Assembly: GCF_000688255.1 (NCBI RefSeq)
Contig: NZ_JHYS01000002.1
Location: 310,001 to 374,000, forward strand
Direction of reading: 5' to 3'
Source: Simplicispira psychrophila DSM 11588
GTDB lineage: Bacteria; Pseudomonadota; Gammaproteobacteria; Burkholderiales; Burkholderiaceae_C
DNA: 64,000 nucleotides
In this document: positions 51,864 to 61,838 of the stretch, piece by piece
Position numbering within the stretch: the stretch's first letter is position 1
How the letters are laid out: every line of letters starts with the position of its first letter
Position numbers and translations under genes: made by a program
Notes under the pieces: generated by a model
Database searches by the model: none
The model's input: only the letters and a program-made list of their open reading frames with translations
Told to the model about the DNA's origin: nothing

Positions 51864-53819
51864 ATGGGTACGTCCACTGCCTTGAACCGTTCTGTGGCGC
51901 GCCGCGTGACGCTGCTGGCCATTGGTTTGGTCGCCCTGGTGCTGGTGTTGGTCGGCGCCGCCCTGGCGCTGCTGACCGAGCGCAATACGCGTGCGCAGGT
52001 GGTGCGCAGCGTGGGCGATACGGCGCAGAGCGTGGCGCAGTCGCTGGACGCGGCCGACGCCACCAACCGCGAACTGGTGCAGCGCACCATGAAGGGTTTT
52101 CAGCGCGAGTTTGATGCGGCGATGCAGCTCAACGAGGCCACCGGCGAGCTGTCCAGCTATGGCGCACCAGTCAACGGAGACACCACGGCCGTCGATAAAT
52201 TTGCCCAGGAAACTGGCGGCATTGCCAGCGTGTTGGCCAAAAAGGGCAATGACTTTGTCACCGTCACCACCTCGATCAAAAACGCCCAAGGCGAGCGCCA
52301 GATGGGCGTGGCGCTGGAGCACCACAGCCCGGACTATGCGCAGGCGCAAAAGGGTGAGCCCTATGCTGGCCGCACGGTGGTCAATGGCAAGCCCTATATG
52401 GGTTACATGCTGCCGGTGAAGAATGCCAGCGGCCAAGTGGTGGCGCTGCTGTACATCGGCAACGACATCAGCGTGTTTGAAGGCATGCTGGAAAAACAGG
52501 TTGCACAAACGCACTTTTTTGAGCAGGGCGGCGTCTATGTGATCGACCCGCGCCAGTCGCTGGCCGAGGCGGTATTTGTTGCCCACCCGACGGCGCGCGG
52601 CCAAAAGGTGCTGGAGGCGTATCCGCAGGCACAGGCGTTTTTGACGGCCCTGGGCAGCGCCTCGGATGGCTTTGTGCGCGACGCCGTGCAGGTGCGCAGT
52701 ACGGATGCCATCGACCCGTGGGCGTTGGTGCGCAAGACCCAGGGCAGTGGCTGGTGGGTGGTGGCGGAGGTGCCTGATGGCGAGGCCATGGCCAGCCAGC
52801 ACCAGATCACGCTGGCGGTGTGGGGGCTGCTGGCGCTGGCGGTGGCGCTGCTGGCGGCGGGTTTGTTCGTGGTGCTGCGCCGCAGTGTCAGCCAACCACT
52901 GCAGGAGCTGACCCAAGCCATCACGCAGGTGGCGCAGGGCGACTTGACCGAGGCCTTTCGCACCACGCGCCAGGATGAGATGGGCGCGCTGGTGCACGAG
53001 GTCGAGAAGCTGCGCCAGCACTATGTAGCCACGTTGGGCCAAGTGCGCACGGCGGTGGACAGCATCACCACCGCCAGCGCCGAAATTGCCAGCGGCAACC
53101 ACGACCTGTCCAGCCGCACCGAGCAGACCGCCAGCAGCCTGCAGCAAACCGCGCAAAGCATGGAGCAGCTCACCGCCACGGTGCGCCAGTCGGCCGACGC
53201 GGCGCGCCAAGCCAATCAGCTGGCGACGTCTGCCGCCGAGGTCGCGGCGCGTGGCGGCCAAGTGGTTGGCCAGGTGGTCCAGACCATGGGCGAGATCAAC
53301 CACAGCTCGCGCAAGATCGCCGACATCATTGGTGTGATTGACAGCATTGCCTTCCAGACCAATATCCTGGCGCTGAACGCCGCTGTCGAGGCGGCGCGCG
53401 CCGGCGAGCAGGGGCGCGGCTTTGCCGTGGTGGCCTCTGAAGTGCGCTCATTGGCCGGGCGCAGCGCCGAGGCAGCGCGCGAGATCAAGGCGCTGATCGG
53501 CATCTCGGTAGAGAAGGTGGAGTCGGGCGCGCGCCAAGTACAGGACGCCGGCACCACCATGGACGAGATCGTCGGCTCGGTGAAGCGCGTCGGCGACATC
53601 ATTGGTGAGATCACGGCTGCCGCATCCGAGCAGTCGGACGGCATCGGCCAAGTCAACACCGCCATCAGCGATCTGGACCAGATGACGCAGCAAAACGCCG
53701 CGCTGGTGGAGCAGTCCACCGCGGCCAGCCAGAGCCTGAGCGATCAGGCGCTGCGCCTAGGGCAGGCGGTGGGCACGTTTCGCCTGCCGGTGGGGCGTAC
53801 GCTGGCGCTGGCTGCCTGA
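51864..53819 (+). CDS. Methyl-accepting chemotaxis protein with periplasmic Cache domain
   Basis: A 651-residue chemoreceptor: TM1 (about 16-37), a long Cache_3/Cache_2-type periplasmic region (about 40-315, with [20 protein letters not shown] and [15 protein letters not shown]), TM2 (about 316-338), HAMP, and a signalling domain with [24 protein letters not shown] at the hairpin side. There is no C-terminal pentapeptide. Cache_3/Cache_2 receptors often sense small organic acids. The start at 51864 has GGAG 8 bases upstream. It is monocistronic by position. Confidence 0.9.
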   Translation: MGTSTALNRSVARRVTLLAIGLVALVLVLVGAALALLTERNTRAQVVRSVGDTAQSVAQSLDAADATNRELVQRTMKGFQREFDAAMQLNEATGELSSYGAPVNGDTTAVDKFAQETGGIASVLAKKGNDFVTVTTSIKNAQGERQMGVALEHHSPDYAQAQKGEPYAGRTVVNGKPYMGYMLPVKNASGQVVALLYIGNDISVFEGMLEKQVAQTHFFEQGGVYVIDPRQSLAEAVFVAHPTARGQKVLEAYPQAQAFLTALGSASDGFVRDAVQVRSTDAIDPWALVRKTQGSGWWVVAEVPDGEAMASQHQITLAVWGLLALAVALLAAGLFVVLRRSVSQPLQELTQAITQVAQGDLTEAFRTTRQDEMGALVHEVEKLRQHYVATLGQVRTAVDSITTASAEIASGNHDLSSRTEQTASSLQQTAQSMEQLTATVRQSADAARQANQLATSAAEVAARGGQVVGQVVQTMGEINHSSRKIADIIGVIDSIAFQTNILALNAAVEAARAGEQGRGFAVVASEVRSLAGRSAEAAREIKALIGISVEKVESGARQVQDAGTTMDEIVGSVKRVGDIIGEITAAASEQSDGIGQVNTAISDLDQMTQQNAALVEQSTAASQSLSDQALRLGQAVGTFRLPVGRTLALAA

Positions 53820-53906
53820 GCGCCACGCTACGGGCTTGCTGCAGGCAGTGGCGCTGTTTCGGCTGGATTCCCATTGAGCCCGTCAGCGCTGGACGCGTTC
53901 AGGCCT

Positions 53907-55010
53907 TCAGGCGTCCAGCGTCGGGTAGTCGGTGTAGCCTTCTGCACCGCCGCCGTAGAAGGTGGCACGGTCGGGCGTGTTCAGTGGCGCATTGCGTTGC
54001 AGCCGCTCGACCAAATCGGGGTTGGCAATGTAGGGACGGCCAAAGGCAACGATGTCAGCGCCTGCCGCCAGCGCCTGTTCTGCCATCGCCTTGTCGTAAG
54101 CGTTGTTCACCATCCAGGCGCCCTGGCCGCCAGCGGTGCGGTACACGGCCTTGAGCTGGGCGTAGTCAAATGGCTGATCCGGCAGTTCGCGCGCGCCGCC
54201 GGTGGCGCCTTCAACAATGTGCAGATAGGCCAGACCCAGCGGGGCCAGCTGGTGCATCAGGTAGTCAAAAATTTGCTGCGGGTGGTCGTCGGTGATGTCG
54301 TTGGCCGGCGTGACGGGCGAGAGGCGGATAGCGGTGCGGTCGGGGCCGATTTCGTCGGTGATGGCGCGCACCACTTCGAGCAGCAAACGGGTACGGTTTT
54401 TCAGATTGCCGCCGTAATCGTCGGTGCGTTGATTGGCACCGGTCTTCAAAAATTGCTCCAGCAGATAGCCGTTGGCGGCGTGGATTTCGACGCCGTCAAA
54501 ACCACAGGCGATGGCGTTGCGCGCGGCATGGCGGTAGTCCTGCACGATGCCGGGCAACTCGGCCGCATCCAGGGCGCGTGGCATGGAGGTATCGACAAAG
54601 GTCGGCACGCCGTCCTGGATCAGCACCGTCTTGGTGTGGGCACGGAGGGCCGAGGGCGCGACCGGCGCTTGGTGCTCGGGCTGCAAGCTGGTGTGCGAAA
54701 CGCGGCCGACATGCCACAGTTGCACCACGATTTGGCCGTCCGCTGCATGCACGGCGTGGGTCACTTTTTTCCAGCCGTCGAGTTGCTCGGTGCTGTAGAG
54801 CCCAGGCACGTCCGAGTAGCCCTGGGCCTGCGGGCTGATGGCGGTGGCCTCGGTGATCAGCAGGCCGGCGCTGGCGCGCTGTGCGTAGTACTGCGCCATC
54901 AGCGGCGTCGGGATGGCGTCCGGCGCCCGGTTGCGCGTCAAGGGCGCCATGGCAATGCGGTTGGACAGGTGCAGGCGGCCGGCCTGGATCGGATCGAACA
55001 GAGTGGTCAT
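53907..55010 (-). CDS. nemA: Old-yellow-enzyme family alkene reductase (NemA-like)
   Basis: A 367-residue FMN TIM-barrel: RIAMAPLTRNRA, LLITEATAISPQAQGY, QLWHVGRVSH, FDGVEIHAANGYLLEQFLK and NQRTDDYGGNLKNRTRLLLE, with the substrate-binding His/Asn pair (HAAN) and C-terminal ADIVAFGRPYIANPDLVERL. It reduces activated C=C bonds with NAD(P)H; NemA relatives act on N-ethylmaleimide, nitrate esters and nitroaromatics. The ribosome site is weak. It diverges from an MFS transporter gene. Confidence 0.9.
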   Translation of the reverse strand: MTTLFDPIQAGRLHLSNRIAMAPLTRNRAPDAIPTPLMAQYYAQRASAGLLITEATAISPQAQGYSDVPGLYSTEQLDGWKKVTHAVHAADGQIVVQLWHVGRVSHTSLQPEHQAPVAPSALRAHTKTVLIQDGVPTFVDTSMPRALDAAELPGIVQDYRHAARNAIACGFDGVEIHAANGYLLEQFLKTGANQRTDDYGGNLKNRTRLLLEVVRAITDEIGPDRTAIRLSPVTPANDITDDHPQQIFDYLMHQLAPLGLAYLHIVEGATGGARELPDQPFDYAQLKAVYRTAGGQGAWMVNNAYDKAMAEQALAAGADIVAFGRPYIANPDLVERLQRNAPLNTPDRATFYGGGAEGYTDYPTLDA

Positions 55011-55126
55011 GGAGGTTTTTGAAGAAGAGGGGGAATAAAGGATGGGTGATGAAGCGTAATCGAGCCCGGCCGCCGCTGCACGGGCAAGGACGGCAAAAGC
55101 CACTGGTGCGCACGATGATTGTTATG

Positions 55127-55176
55127 AAAATAATAGCTATAACCGCTTGTCTTATAAGCGCTTGAGGTCGATTTGA
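55127..55176 (+). repeat. Dispersed repeat, copy 11
   Basis: AAAATAATAGCTATAACCGC, then CTTATAAGCGCTTGAGGTC and ATTTGA, form one of the best family matches. It lies in the gap between nemA and the MFS gene. Confidence 0.75.
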
Positions 55177-55264
55177 CCCTTGAAAAAGATGGTAAATAAG
55201 GCATTTGCTGCGCTGGCCTGAAAAAATGACACAAGCTCCCAAAAATTCGACACAGGACACTCCC

Positions 55265-56491
55265 ATGCAGACACCTGCGCTGAACCAACTGTCTTCCGTG
55301 CGCGCGCACCCGGTGTGGGTGGTGCTGGCCTTGTCGTTGGGGGCGGCGGTGTCGCTGGGCGTCACGCGCTTTGCCTATGCATTGCTGCTGCCGGTGATGC
55401 GCAACGATCTCGGCTGGAGTTACACCCTGGCCGGAGGCATGAACACCCTCAATGCGCTGGGCTATTTGCTGGGCGCGCTGACCACGCCGTGGCTGCTGCG
55501 GCGCATGGCGCCGGGTACGGTGTTGCTGCTGGGTGCGTTGCTGGCGACGCTGTTCATGGCGCTGAGTGGGTTCTTTATCGACGCCGTGCCCTTGCTGGTG
55601 CAGCGCCTGCTGGCGGGCATGGCCAGTGCGTTGGTGTTTGTCGCTGGTGGGCTGATGGCGGCACGCCTGGGGGCGCTGGACACCGGGCGCAGCGGGCTGC
55701 TGCTGGGAATTTATTACGGCGGCACTGGCTGGGGCATTGTCGCTTCGGCGCTGCTGGTGCCGCCGGTGTTGGCGGCTGCGCCGGCGCTGCATGGCTGGAC
55801 CTGGGCTTGGTGGGCGCTGGCAGGGGTGTGCGCGCTGGCGACGGCGGTGTTGGTCTGGCCGGCGCGTGCGCTGCGTGGTCTGGCCAGCGGTGCGCCGACC
55901 GCCAGCCCGGGCAATGCCGCGCCGAGTGCACCACCGGCACCGATTGCCTGGCGCTCGCTGGTGCCAGCGCTGCTGGGCTATGGCCTGTTTGGCGTCGGCT
56001 ACATCGGCTACATGACGTTTGTCGTGGCACTGCTGCGCGACCAAGGCGTGGGCAGTCTGGGGGTGACGGTGTTTTACACGCTGCTCGGTCTGGCGGTGGT
56101 GCTGTCGTCGCGCATCTGGGCCGGTCTGCTGGACCGCAGCCGGGGTGGTCAGGCGCTGTCGCGGCTGAATGCCTTGCTGGGACTGGCAACGGTGTTGCCG
56201 GCGCTGAGCAGCGCCTGGCCGGTGGCGCTGGTCTCGGGCATGCTGTTTGGCGGGGTGTTTTTGTCGGTGGTGGCATCGACCACCGCGCTGGTGCGCCAGT
56301 CCCTGGCGCCGGTGCATTGGGCCACCGGCATCAGCGCCTTCACCATCGTGTTTGCTGCCGGGCAGATCATCGGCCCGACGGTGGTCGGTGCCATTGCCGA
56401 CGGCCCTGGTGGTTTGGCGCGGGGCTTGGTGTTCTCGGCTGCCGCGCTGTGGCTCGGGGCGCTGGTGGCGGCGCGCCAGAAGCCGCTGTAA
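55265..56491 (+). CDS. YbfB/YjiJ-family MFS transporter
   Basis: A 408-residue twelve-helix carrier. LGAAVSLGVTRFAYALLLPVM and GWSYTLAGGMNTLNALGYL are the typical YbfB/YjiJ start, and LLLGIYYGGTGWGIVASALL opens the fifth helix region. The substrate is unknown. The start at 55265 has AGGA about 8 bases upstream; ATGs at 55205 and 55226 lack ribosome sites. Its stop codon is inside the hairpin of the shared terminator at 56483-56524. Confidence 0.83.
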   Translation: MQTPALNQLSSVRAHPVWVVLALSLGAAVSLGVTRFAYALLLPVMRNDLGWSYTLAGGMNTLNALGYLLGALTTPWLLRRMAPGTVLLLGALLATLFMALSGFFIDAVPLLVQRLLAGMASALVFVAGGLMAARLGALDTGRSGLLLGIYYGGTGWGIVASALLVPPVLAAAPALHGWTWAWWALAGVCALATAVLVWPARALRGLASGAPTASPGNAAPSAPPAPIAWRSLVPALLGYGLFGVGYIGYMTFVVALLRDQGVGSLGVTVFYTLLGLAVVLSSRIWAGLLDRSRGGQALSRLNALLGLATVLPALSSAWPVALVSGMLFGGVFLSVVASTTALVRQSLAPVHWATGISAFTIVFAAGQIIGPTVVGAIADGPGGLARGLVFSAAALWLGALVAARQKPL

Positions 56492-56524
56492 GCGCTGCAG
56501 TCGCAGCGCTTACAGCGGTTATTT
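56483..56524 (+). terminator. Rho-independent terminator after the MFS gene
   Basis: CCGCTGTAAGCGCTGC pairs perfectly with the complementary 16-mer at 56503-56518 around an AGTC loop, followed by TTATTT. The stem contains the MFS stop codon and abuts the GST stop on the other strand, so it may act in both directions. Confidence 0.8.
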
Positions 56525-57127
56525 CAGTAAGCCTTCGGCCTGCATGGCGGCGACCACGGCCGGGCGTTGGCTGACGCGCTGGCGCCAGGCCAGCAGGTGT
56601 GCCAGCGGCGCCAGATCCAAGCCGACCGGCTTGGCCCAGTTGGTGATGGTGAACAGGTAGGCATCGGCGACGCTGAACTGCGCCCCCATCAGGTAGTCGC
56701 GCCCGGCCAGCTGCTGGTTGACAAATTCCAGTCTCTTCAGCAAGCGTTCCTTCATCGCAGCCTTGTATTCGTCATTGGCGGCACCGCCAAAGAAGGGCGA
56801 ACAGCCCTTGTGCAGTTCGGTGCCAATGAAGTTCAGCCACTCCTGCGCCTGGTAACGCTCAAAGCTGCCGGCGGCTGGCATCAGCTTTTTATCGGGCGCC
56901 TGGTCAGCCACGTACTGCACGATGACCGCGCCTTCGCGCAGCGTGCGGCCGTCATCCAGCACCAGAAACGGCACATAACCCAGCGGGTTGATGCTGTAGT
57001 AGTCGGTCCCGTCGGCCAGCTGGTGGGTCTTGGTGGGTGCGGCAATGGCCTCGTAAGGCAGGCCGGACTCTTGCAGCACGATGTGCGGTGACAGCGAGCA
57101 GGCGCCGGGCGAGTAATAGAGTTTCAT
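56519..57127 (-). CDS. gstA: Glutathione S-transferase (beta class, GstA-like)
   Basis: A 202-residue GST: KLYYSPGACSLSPHIVLQE with the beta-class Cys10, then NPLGYVPFLVLDDGRTLREGAVIVQYVAD (cis-Pro loop and GSH-binding segment), and the C-terminal helical domain with QFSVADAYLFTITNWAK. It conjugates or reduces electrophiles with glutathione in the cytoplasm. AAGGA lies upstream of the ATG at 57127. The nearby ene-reductase suggests a shared detoxification theme, by context only. Confidence 0.9.
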   Translation of the reverse strand: MKLYYSPGACSLSPHIVLQESGLPYEAIAAPTKTHQLADGTDYYSINPLGYVPFLVLDDGRTLREGAVIVQYVADQAPDKKLMPAAGSFERYQAQEWLNFIGTELHKGCSPFFGGAANDEYKAAMKERLLKRLEFVNQQLAGRDYLMGAQFSVADAYLFTITNWAKPVGLDLAPLAHLLAWRQRVSQRPAVVAAMQAEGLLK

Positions 57128-57193
57128 GGAGTTTCCTTGGGTGACAGAGCGTGAAAAGCGGGCGCGCAACGCTGCCGCACGCGCCTTGCCATG

Positions 57194-58135
57194 CTATGCG
57201 CTGCCCGGATTTTTTGCTGGGAACGGCGTTTCGCAGCCCAAGTGCGCCAGCAGGCGCGCCAGCGCCGGTGTGATTTCCTTGCTCTGTTGCAGCACGCAAA
57301 AGCATTGGCGTTGTATCGGCGGCAGTGGCGTCAGCAGCTCTTGCAATAGACCCTGGCGCAAAAAATCACGCACCACCCAGCGTGACAGGCAGGCCACGCC
57401 CAGTCCGGCCGCCGCCGCCTGTTTGATGGCTTCGGAACTGCCCAGCTCGATGACGCGGCGGTAGCTGTGCAGCAGCGGCAGGATGGCCAAGTCACCGGTT
57501 TCGCGCGTGCCCGAGCCGCTCTCGCGCAGCAGCCAGACGGCAGTGCGTAGCTGCGCCAGGCTGACCGGCTGGTGCGGGTCCAGGGCGTGCGCGCCGTGCG
57601 GCGCTGTGACCAGTACCAGCTCGTCATGCAGCCAGGGGCGCACCGCCAAGCTAGGGTGGTGGCAATGGCCCTCGACCAGACCAATGTCGAGTGAAAAATC
57701 TGCCACGCGCGCGCAAATGTCTTCGGTGTTGCCAATGGCCACGCTGGACTGCCAGTGCGTGGCCGTGGCCGGCGTGGTGCCCAGAAATTCCGCCAGCAGT
57801 GCTGGCAGCACATGGTTGCCCAGCGTGCTGCTGGCGCCGATGCGCAGCGACTGCAGCTGTGCGCTGGCGTCGTGCGCCATGCGCTCGACTTCGTGCGCGC
57901 CTTGCAGCAGGGCCTGTGCGCGCGGCAGCAGGGCGCGGCCGTTGTCATTCAGCAGCAGGCGCTTGCCGGTGCGGTCAAACAGCTGCAGCGACAGCAGGCG
58001 CTCCAGCTCATTCACTGCGCCGCTGGTGGCTGACTGCGACAGTGCAATGGCGGCGCTGGCTGCGGTAGTGCTGCCGGTCTGCGCCACGGCGACGAAGATT
58101 TGCAGTTGGCGCAGTGTCAGGCGAAGCACGTCCAT
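57194..58135 (-). CDS. yeiE: LysR-family regulator (YeiE-like)
   Basis: A 313-residue LysR regulator: LTLRQLQIFVAVAQTGSTTAASAAIALSQSATS is the winged helix, and the CysB-like co-inducer domain contains RIGASSTLGNHVLPALL and ELGSSEAIKQAAAAGLGVACL. It diverges from yeiH, as YeiE does in many proteobacteria, and should control it through the palindrome at 58149-58171. YeiE has been linked to sulfite metabolism in enterics, which fits a sulfur-compound exporter neighbour. Confidence 0.85.
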   Translation of the reverse strand: MDVLRLTLRQLQIFVAVAQTGSTTAASAAIALSQSATSGAVNELERLLSLQLFDRTGKRLLLNDNGRALLPRAQALLQGAHEVERMAHDASAQLQSLRIGASSTLGNHVLPALLAEFLGTTPATATHWQSSVAIGNTEDICARVADFSLDIGLVEGHCHHPSLAVRPWLHDELVLVTAPHGAHALDPHQPVSLAQLRTAVWLLRESGSGTRETGDLAILPLLHSYRRVIELGSSEAIKQAAAAGLGVACLSRWVVRDFLRQGLLQELLTPLPPIQRQCFCVLQQSKEITPALARLLAHLGCETPFPAKNPGSA

Positions 58136-58148
58136 AGAGGCTCCTAGT

Positions 58149-58171
58149 ATCTAACGATATATCCGTTAGAT
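58149..58171. promoter_or_regulatory. Dyad operator between yeiE and yeiH
   Basis: ATCTAACG and CGTTAGAT are perfect 8-bp arms around ATATATC. The A/T-rich dyad sits 13 bp upstream of the LysR start, as expected for an autoregulatory LysR site controlling yeiH. Confidence 0.65.
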
Positions 58172-58225
58172 GATATGCAAATAACCTGTTGGACGGGAAG
58201 CGGCGTGGCGCGCAGACTGCTTTTC

Positions 58226-59383
58226 ATGTCTCATCCCACGGCACTGACCCGGCACACCCACGCGGCGCACCCGGCTAAATCGAGCGCGCCGACGCTTTCT
58301 CCTGCTCCTGTGGCTGCACCGCGTGCTTGGCGCCGCCTGCTGCCTGGGCTGGCGCTGAGTGCTGTGCTGGCCGGCGCCGGCATCGCTTTGGGGCGCATCG
58401 ACTGGCTGGCGGCGCACGGCTTCAGCGCGCTGACGCTGGCCATCGTGCTCGGGATGTTGGTCGGCAACACGGTCTATCCGCGCGTGGCTGCCGCCAGTGG
58501 CCCGGGCGTGAATCTGTCCAAACAGCAGCTACTGCGTCTGGGCATCATCTTGTACGGCCTGCGCCTGACGGTGCAGGACATCGGCCAAGTCGGCCTCGCC
58601 GGTGTAGTGGTCGATGCGCTGGTGCTCAGTTCAACTTTTCTGCTGGCCTGCTGGATCGGTACGCGCTGGTTGGGGCTGGACCGCCAGAGCACCATGCTGA
58701 TTGGCGCCGGCAGCGCGATCTGCGGCGCAGCCGCGGTGATGGCCGCCGAGCCGGTGGTGAAGGCCCGCGCCGAGCAGGTCACGGTGGCGGTGGCCACGGT
58801 GGTGGTGTTTGGCACGGTGTCGATTTTTTTGTACCCGGTGCTGTTCCAGCTGAACCAGCCGTGGCAGCTGATTCCCGGCGGCGCCAACGGTTTTGGCCTG
58901 TTTGCCGGCTCGACCATCCACGAGGTGGCGCAGGTGGTGGCCGCCGCGCGCTCGATTGGCCCCGAAGCGGCCGACACGGCGGTGATCGCCAAGATGGTGC
59001 GGGTGATGATGCTGGCGCCGTTCCTGCTGTTGCTGTCAGGCTGGTTGGCCCGTGACACAGCCCGCAAAGCAAAGCGCAATGCCAGCGGCCAGGGCGCCCA
59101 AAGCGCCAAGGGCAAGATCGCCATCCCCTGGTTTGCCTTCGGCTTTATCGCCGTGGTGCTGTTCAACTCGCTGCAGTGGTTGCCCGTCCAGGCCACTGCC
59201 GTGGCCACCGATATTGACACCGGCCTGCTGGCCATGGCCATGGCGGCGCTGGGGTTGTCCACGCACTTCAGCGCCATCCGCAAGGCCGGCGCCAAGCCGC
59301 TGTTGTTGGCGCTGATTTTGTTTGGCTGGTTGCTGGTCGGCGGTGGGCTGATCAACCACTGGGTGCCGGTGCTGCTGGGCTGA
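58226..59383 (+). CDS. yeiH: YeiH/UPF0324-family putative sulfate exporter
   Basis: A 385-residue membrane protein with about ten helices: [15 protein letters not shown], then [42 protein letters not shown] and [18 protein letters not shown], all YeiH family landmarks. It is thought to export sulfate or a related sulfur oxyanion; evidence is by family only. The start at 58226 is the first ATG giving the usual N-terminus; 58175 is possible. It converges with the YkgJ-like fragment 11 bp downstream. Confidence 0.85.
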   Translation: MSHPTALTRHTHAAHPAKSSAPTLSPAPVAAPRAWRRLLPGLALSAVLAGAGIALGRIDWLAAHGFSALTLAIVLGMLVGNTVYPRVAAASGPGVNLSKQQLLRLGIILYGLRLTVQDIGQVGLAGVVVDALVLSSTFLLACWIGTRWLGLDRQSTMLIGAGSAICGAAAVMAAEPVVKARAEQVTVAVATVVVFGTVSIFLYPVLFQLNQPWQLIPGGANGFGLFAGSTIHEVAQVVAAARSIGPEAADTAVIAKMVRVMMLAPFLLLLSGWLARDTARKAKRNASGQGAQSAKGKIAIPWFAFGFIAVVLFNSLQWLPVQATAVATDIDTGLLAMAMAALGLSTHFSAIRKAGAKPLLLALILFGWLLVGGGLINHWVPVLLG

Positions 59384-59394
59384 AGAACGCGGTC

Positions 59395-59598
59395 TTACGG
59401 GCTGGCGCAGACGGCGGGGCGCTCGGCCTGGCCAAAAATCAGGCAGCGTTGGTCGGGTCCCAGTTGCACGCAGCGCGCGCCGGCGGGTTTGCCGTGCGGT
59501 ATGCCAGGGATGGCACTGGAGATGGACGGCGTGGTGCAGCAAGCGCCGCAGCTGGGACGGCAGTCGGTGGGTGCGGGCGGTGCGACTAGCCGAACCAT
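59395..59598 (-). CDS. YkgJ-family cysteine-cluster protein, C-terminally truncated
   Basis: A 67-residue protein with the YkgJ zinc/iron-cluster pattern: [17 protein letters not shown], then [18 protein letters not shown] and RPAVCASP. Family members continue after AVCASL with about 15-20 residues including another Cys (EMC); here a stop follows AVCASP, so the last ligand is lost. The product may be unstable or non-functional. The ATG at 59598 gives the usual start. Confidence 0.7.
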   Translation of the reverse strand: MVRLVAPPAPTDCRPSCGACCTTPSISSAIPGIPHGKPAGARCVQLGPDQRCLIFGQAERPAVCASP

Positions 59599-59702
59599 AA
59601 CTGCCAACGCTTGCAGTGGGTGCTCAAGCGCTGGCGGCGCGTTGCAGAAGAGGGGGTAAATGCATGACCGGGATTGGAGCACAACTACTGCGCAGGCAAT
59701 GC

Positions 59703-59718
59703 TGTTTCACGTGAAACC
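59703..59718. promoter_or_regulatory. parS site 1
   Basis: TGTTTCACGTGAAACC matches the ParB-binding parS consensus TGTTTCACGTGAAACA at 15 of 16 positions. It is intergenic, upstream of mnmG. Confidence 0.9.
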
Positions 59719-59790
59719 CAGCGCTGCCGTAAAACCCCACGTGTGCTCAATTTGAGCAGCGCTACCGGCAAAGTGGGAAAATCGCTGGTT

Positions 59791-59830
59791 CGCCGGCATG
59801 TCACCGATTGACATGCCGGCGCTGTTTTTG
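59791..59830 (+). terminator. Strong hairpin-plus-T-run just upstream of mnmG
   Basis: CGCCGGCATGTCA and TGACATGCCGGCG are perfect 13-bp arms around CCGAT, followed by CTGTTTTTG. No gene ends on this strand nearby (yeiH ends about 400 bp upstream), so it may be an attenuator in the mnmG leader or a barrier to read-through. Confidence 0.75.
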
Positions 59831-59864
59831 ACCATTGGGCCCGCGTGCCCCGGAGCGTTGTTTC

Positions 59865-61838
59865 ATGTTGTACCCCCAGGAATTTGATGTCATCGTTGTG
59901 GGTGGCGGCCACGCCGGCACCGAGGCGGCGTTGGCTGCTGCGCGCATGGGCTGCCAGACGCTGCTGCTCACGCACAACATCGAGACGCTGGGGCAGATGA
60001 GCTGCAACCCGTCGATTGGCGGCATTGGCAAGGGCCATTTGGTGAAAGAGGTGGACGCGCTGGGCGGCGCCATGGCACTGGCGACCGACGAGGCGGGGAT
60101 CCAGTTTCGTATTCTGAACAGCTCCAAAGGCCCGGCGGTGCGTGCCACGCGGGCGCAGGCCGATCGCATTTTGTACAAGGCCGCGATTCGCCATACGCTG
60201 GAGAATCAGCCCAATCTGCTGATTTTTCAGCAGGCAGTGGACGACCTGATGGTCGAGGGCGACCGCGTGGTCGGTGCCGTCACACAGGTCGGTATCCGTT
60301 TTCGTGGCCGCACCGTGGTGCTGACAGCGGGGACTTTTCTCGATGGCAAAATCCACGTGGGGCTGAATAACTATGCGGCTGGCCGTGCCGGCGATCCGCC
60401 CGCCATCAGTCTGTCAGCCCGCCTGAAAGAACTGCAGCTGCCGCAAGGGCGCTTGAAAACCGGTACGCCGCCACGCATCGATGGGCGCAGTATCGATTTC
60501 TCAAAATGCAGTGAGCAGCCGGGTGACGGTATGCCGGGCGGTGTGGCGGGTGCTGTGCCGGTATTCAGCTACCTAGCGCATCTGCGCGGCGGTGCAGCGA
60601 TGCACCCGCAGCAAATGCCGTGCTGGGTCACCCACACCAACCTGCGCACGCACGACATTATCCGCAGCGGCTTTGACCGCAGTCCGATGTTCACCGGCAA
60701 GATCGAGGGCATCGGCCCACGCTATTGCCCCAGTGTCGAAGACAAGATCAACCGCTTTGCCGACAAAGACAGCCACCAGATTTTCCTGGAGCCCGAAGGG
60801 CTGACGACGCACGAGTTTTACCCGAACGGCATCAGTACTAGCCTGCCGTTCGACATCCAGCTGGCCTTGGTGCGCAGCATGGCTGGGCTGGAGAACGCGC
60901 ACATCCTGCGCCCTGGCTACGCCATCGAATACGACTACTTTGACCCGCGCTCGCTCAAGAGCAATTTTGAGACGCGCCAGATTCAAGGGCTGTTTTTTGC
61001 CGGTCAGATCAACGGCACCACTGGCTACGAGGAGGCGGCCGCGCAGGGGCTATTTGCTGGCGCCAATGCCGCCCTGCAATGCAAGGGGCTGGAGTCGTGG
61101 CTACCCGGGCGTGACCAAGCCTACCTGGGCGTGCTGGTGGACGACCTGATCACCAAGGGCGTGACCGAGCCGTACCGTATGTTTACCAGCCGCGCCGAAT
61201 ACCGCCTGCAGCTGCGCGAGGACAACGCCGACATGCGCCTGACCGAAGTCGGCCGCCAGCTGGGACTGGTGGACGATGTGCGCTGGGAGGTATTCAGCCG
61301 CAAGCGCGATGCTGTTTCACGTGAAACCGAGCGTCTGAAAACCACTTGGGTCAATCCACGCAATCTGCCGTCCGAAGAAGCGGTGCGCGTGCTTGGTAAG
61401 GCCATTGACCATGAATACAACCTGTTTGAATTGCTGCGCCGTCCCGATGTGTCGTATGGCGCGCTGATGGCGATGCAGGATGGTAAATACGCCAGCAGCG
61501 CGGTGTCCCGTGAAGCACTGGGCGCCTTGAGTGATTCGGTGGTAGAGCAGGTAGAAATTGCCGCCAATTACGCTGGCTACATCGATCGCCAAAAAGACGA
61601 AATTGGCCGCGCAGCGCATTACGAGAAACTGCGCCTGCCGCCCGAGCTGGACTACATGCAGGTGACAGCGCTGAGCATCGAAGCGCGCCAATCATTGGCA
61701 CGCTTCAAGCCCGAAACGCTGGGGCTGGCCTCGCGCATCAGCGGTATCACGCCGGCTGCCATCTCGCTGCTGCTGGTGCATTTGAAGCGCGGAGGTTTCA
61801 AGGATTTTGTTGCCGCCCCGGCGGGAGAGGCTGAATGA
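59865..61838 (+). CDS. mnmG: tRNA uridine-5-carboxymethylaminomethyl modification enzyme MnmG (GidA)
   Basis: A 657-residue FAD protein: [20 protein letters not shown] is the dinucleotide fold, then [54 protein letters not shown] and [14 protein letters not shown]. With MnmE it modifies the wobble uridine of several tRNAs. The start at 59865 has GGAG upstream. A parS site (61313-61328) lies inside the coding sequence, and the stop overlaps rsmG by 4 bases. Confidence 0.95.
   Translation: MLYPQEFDVIVVGGGHAGTEAALAAARMGCQTLLLTHNIETLGQMSCNPSIGGIGKGHLVKEVDALGGAMALATDEAGIQFRILNSSKGPAVRATRAQADRILYKAAIRHTLENQPNLLIFQQAVDDLMVEGDRVVGAVTQVGIRFRGRTVVLTAGTFLDGKIHVGLNNYAAGRAGDPPAISLSARLKELQLPQGRLKTGTPPRIDGRSIDFSKCSEQPGDGMPGGVAGAVPVFSYLAHLRGGAAMHPQQMPCWVTHTNLRTHDIIRSGFDRSPMFTGKIEGIGPRYCPSVEDKINRFADKDSHQIFLEPEGLTTHEFYPNGISTSLPFDIQLALVRSMAGLENAHILRPGYAIEYDYFDPRSLKSNFETRQIQGLFFAGQINGTTGYEEAAAQGLFAGANAALQCKGLESWLPGRDQAYLGVLVDDLITKGVTEPYRMFTSRAEYRLQLREDNADMRLTEVGRQLGLVDDVRWEVFSRKRDAVSRETERLKTTWVNPRNLPSEEAVRVLGKAIDHEYNLFELLRRPDVSYGALMAMQDGKYASSAVSREALGALSDSVVEQVEIAANYAGYIDRQKDEIGRAAHYEKLRLPPELDYMQVTALSIEARQSLARFKPETLGLASRISGITPAAISLLLVHLKRGGFKDFVAAPAGEAE
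61313..61328. promoter_or_regulatory. parS site 2, inside mnmG
   Basis: TGTTTCACGTGAAACC, identical to site 1, sits in the mnmG coding sequence where it encodes VSRET. Confidence 0.9.

Noticed and set aside
53819-53855. Possible terminator after the Cache chemoreceptor gene (AGCGCCAC / GTGGCGCT)
   Set aside because: The loop is over 20 bases and only GTTTC follows; too weak to list as a terminator.
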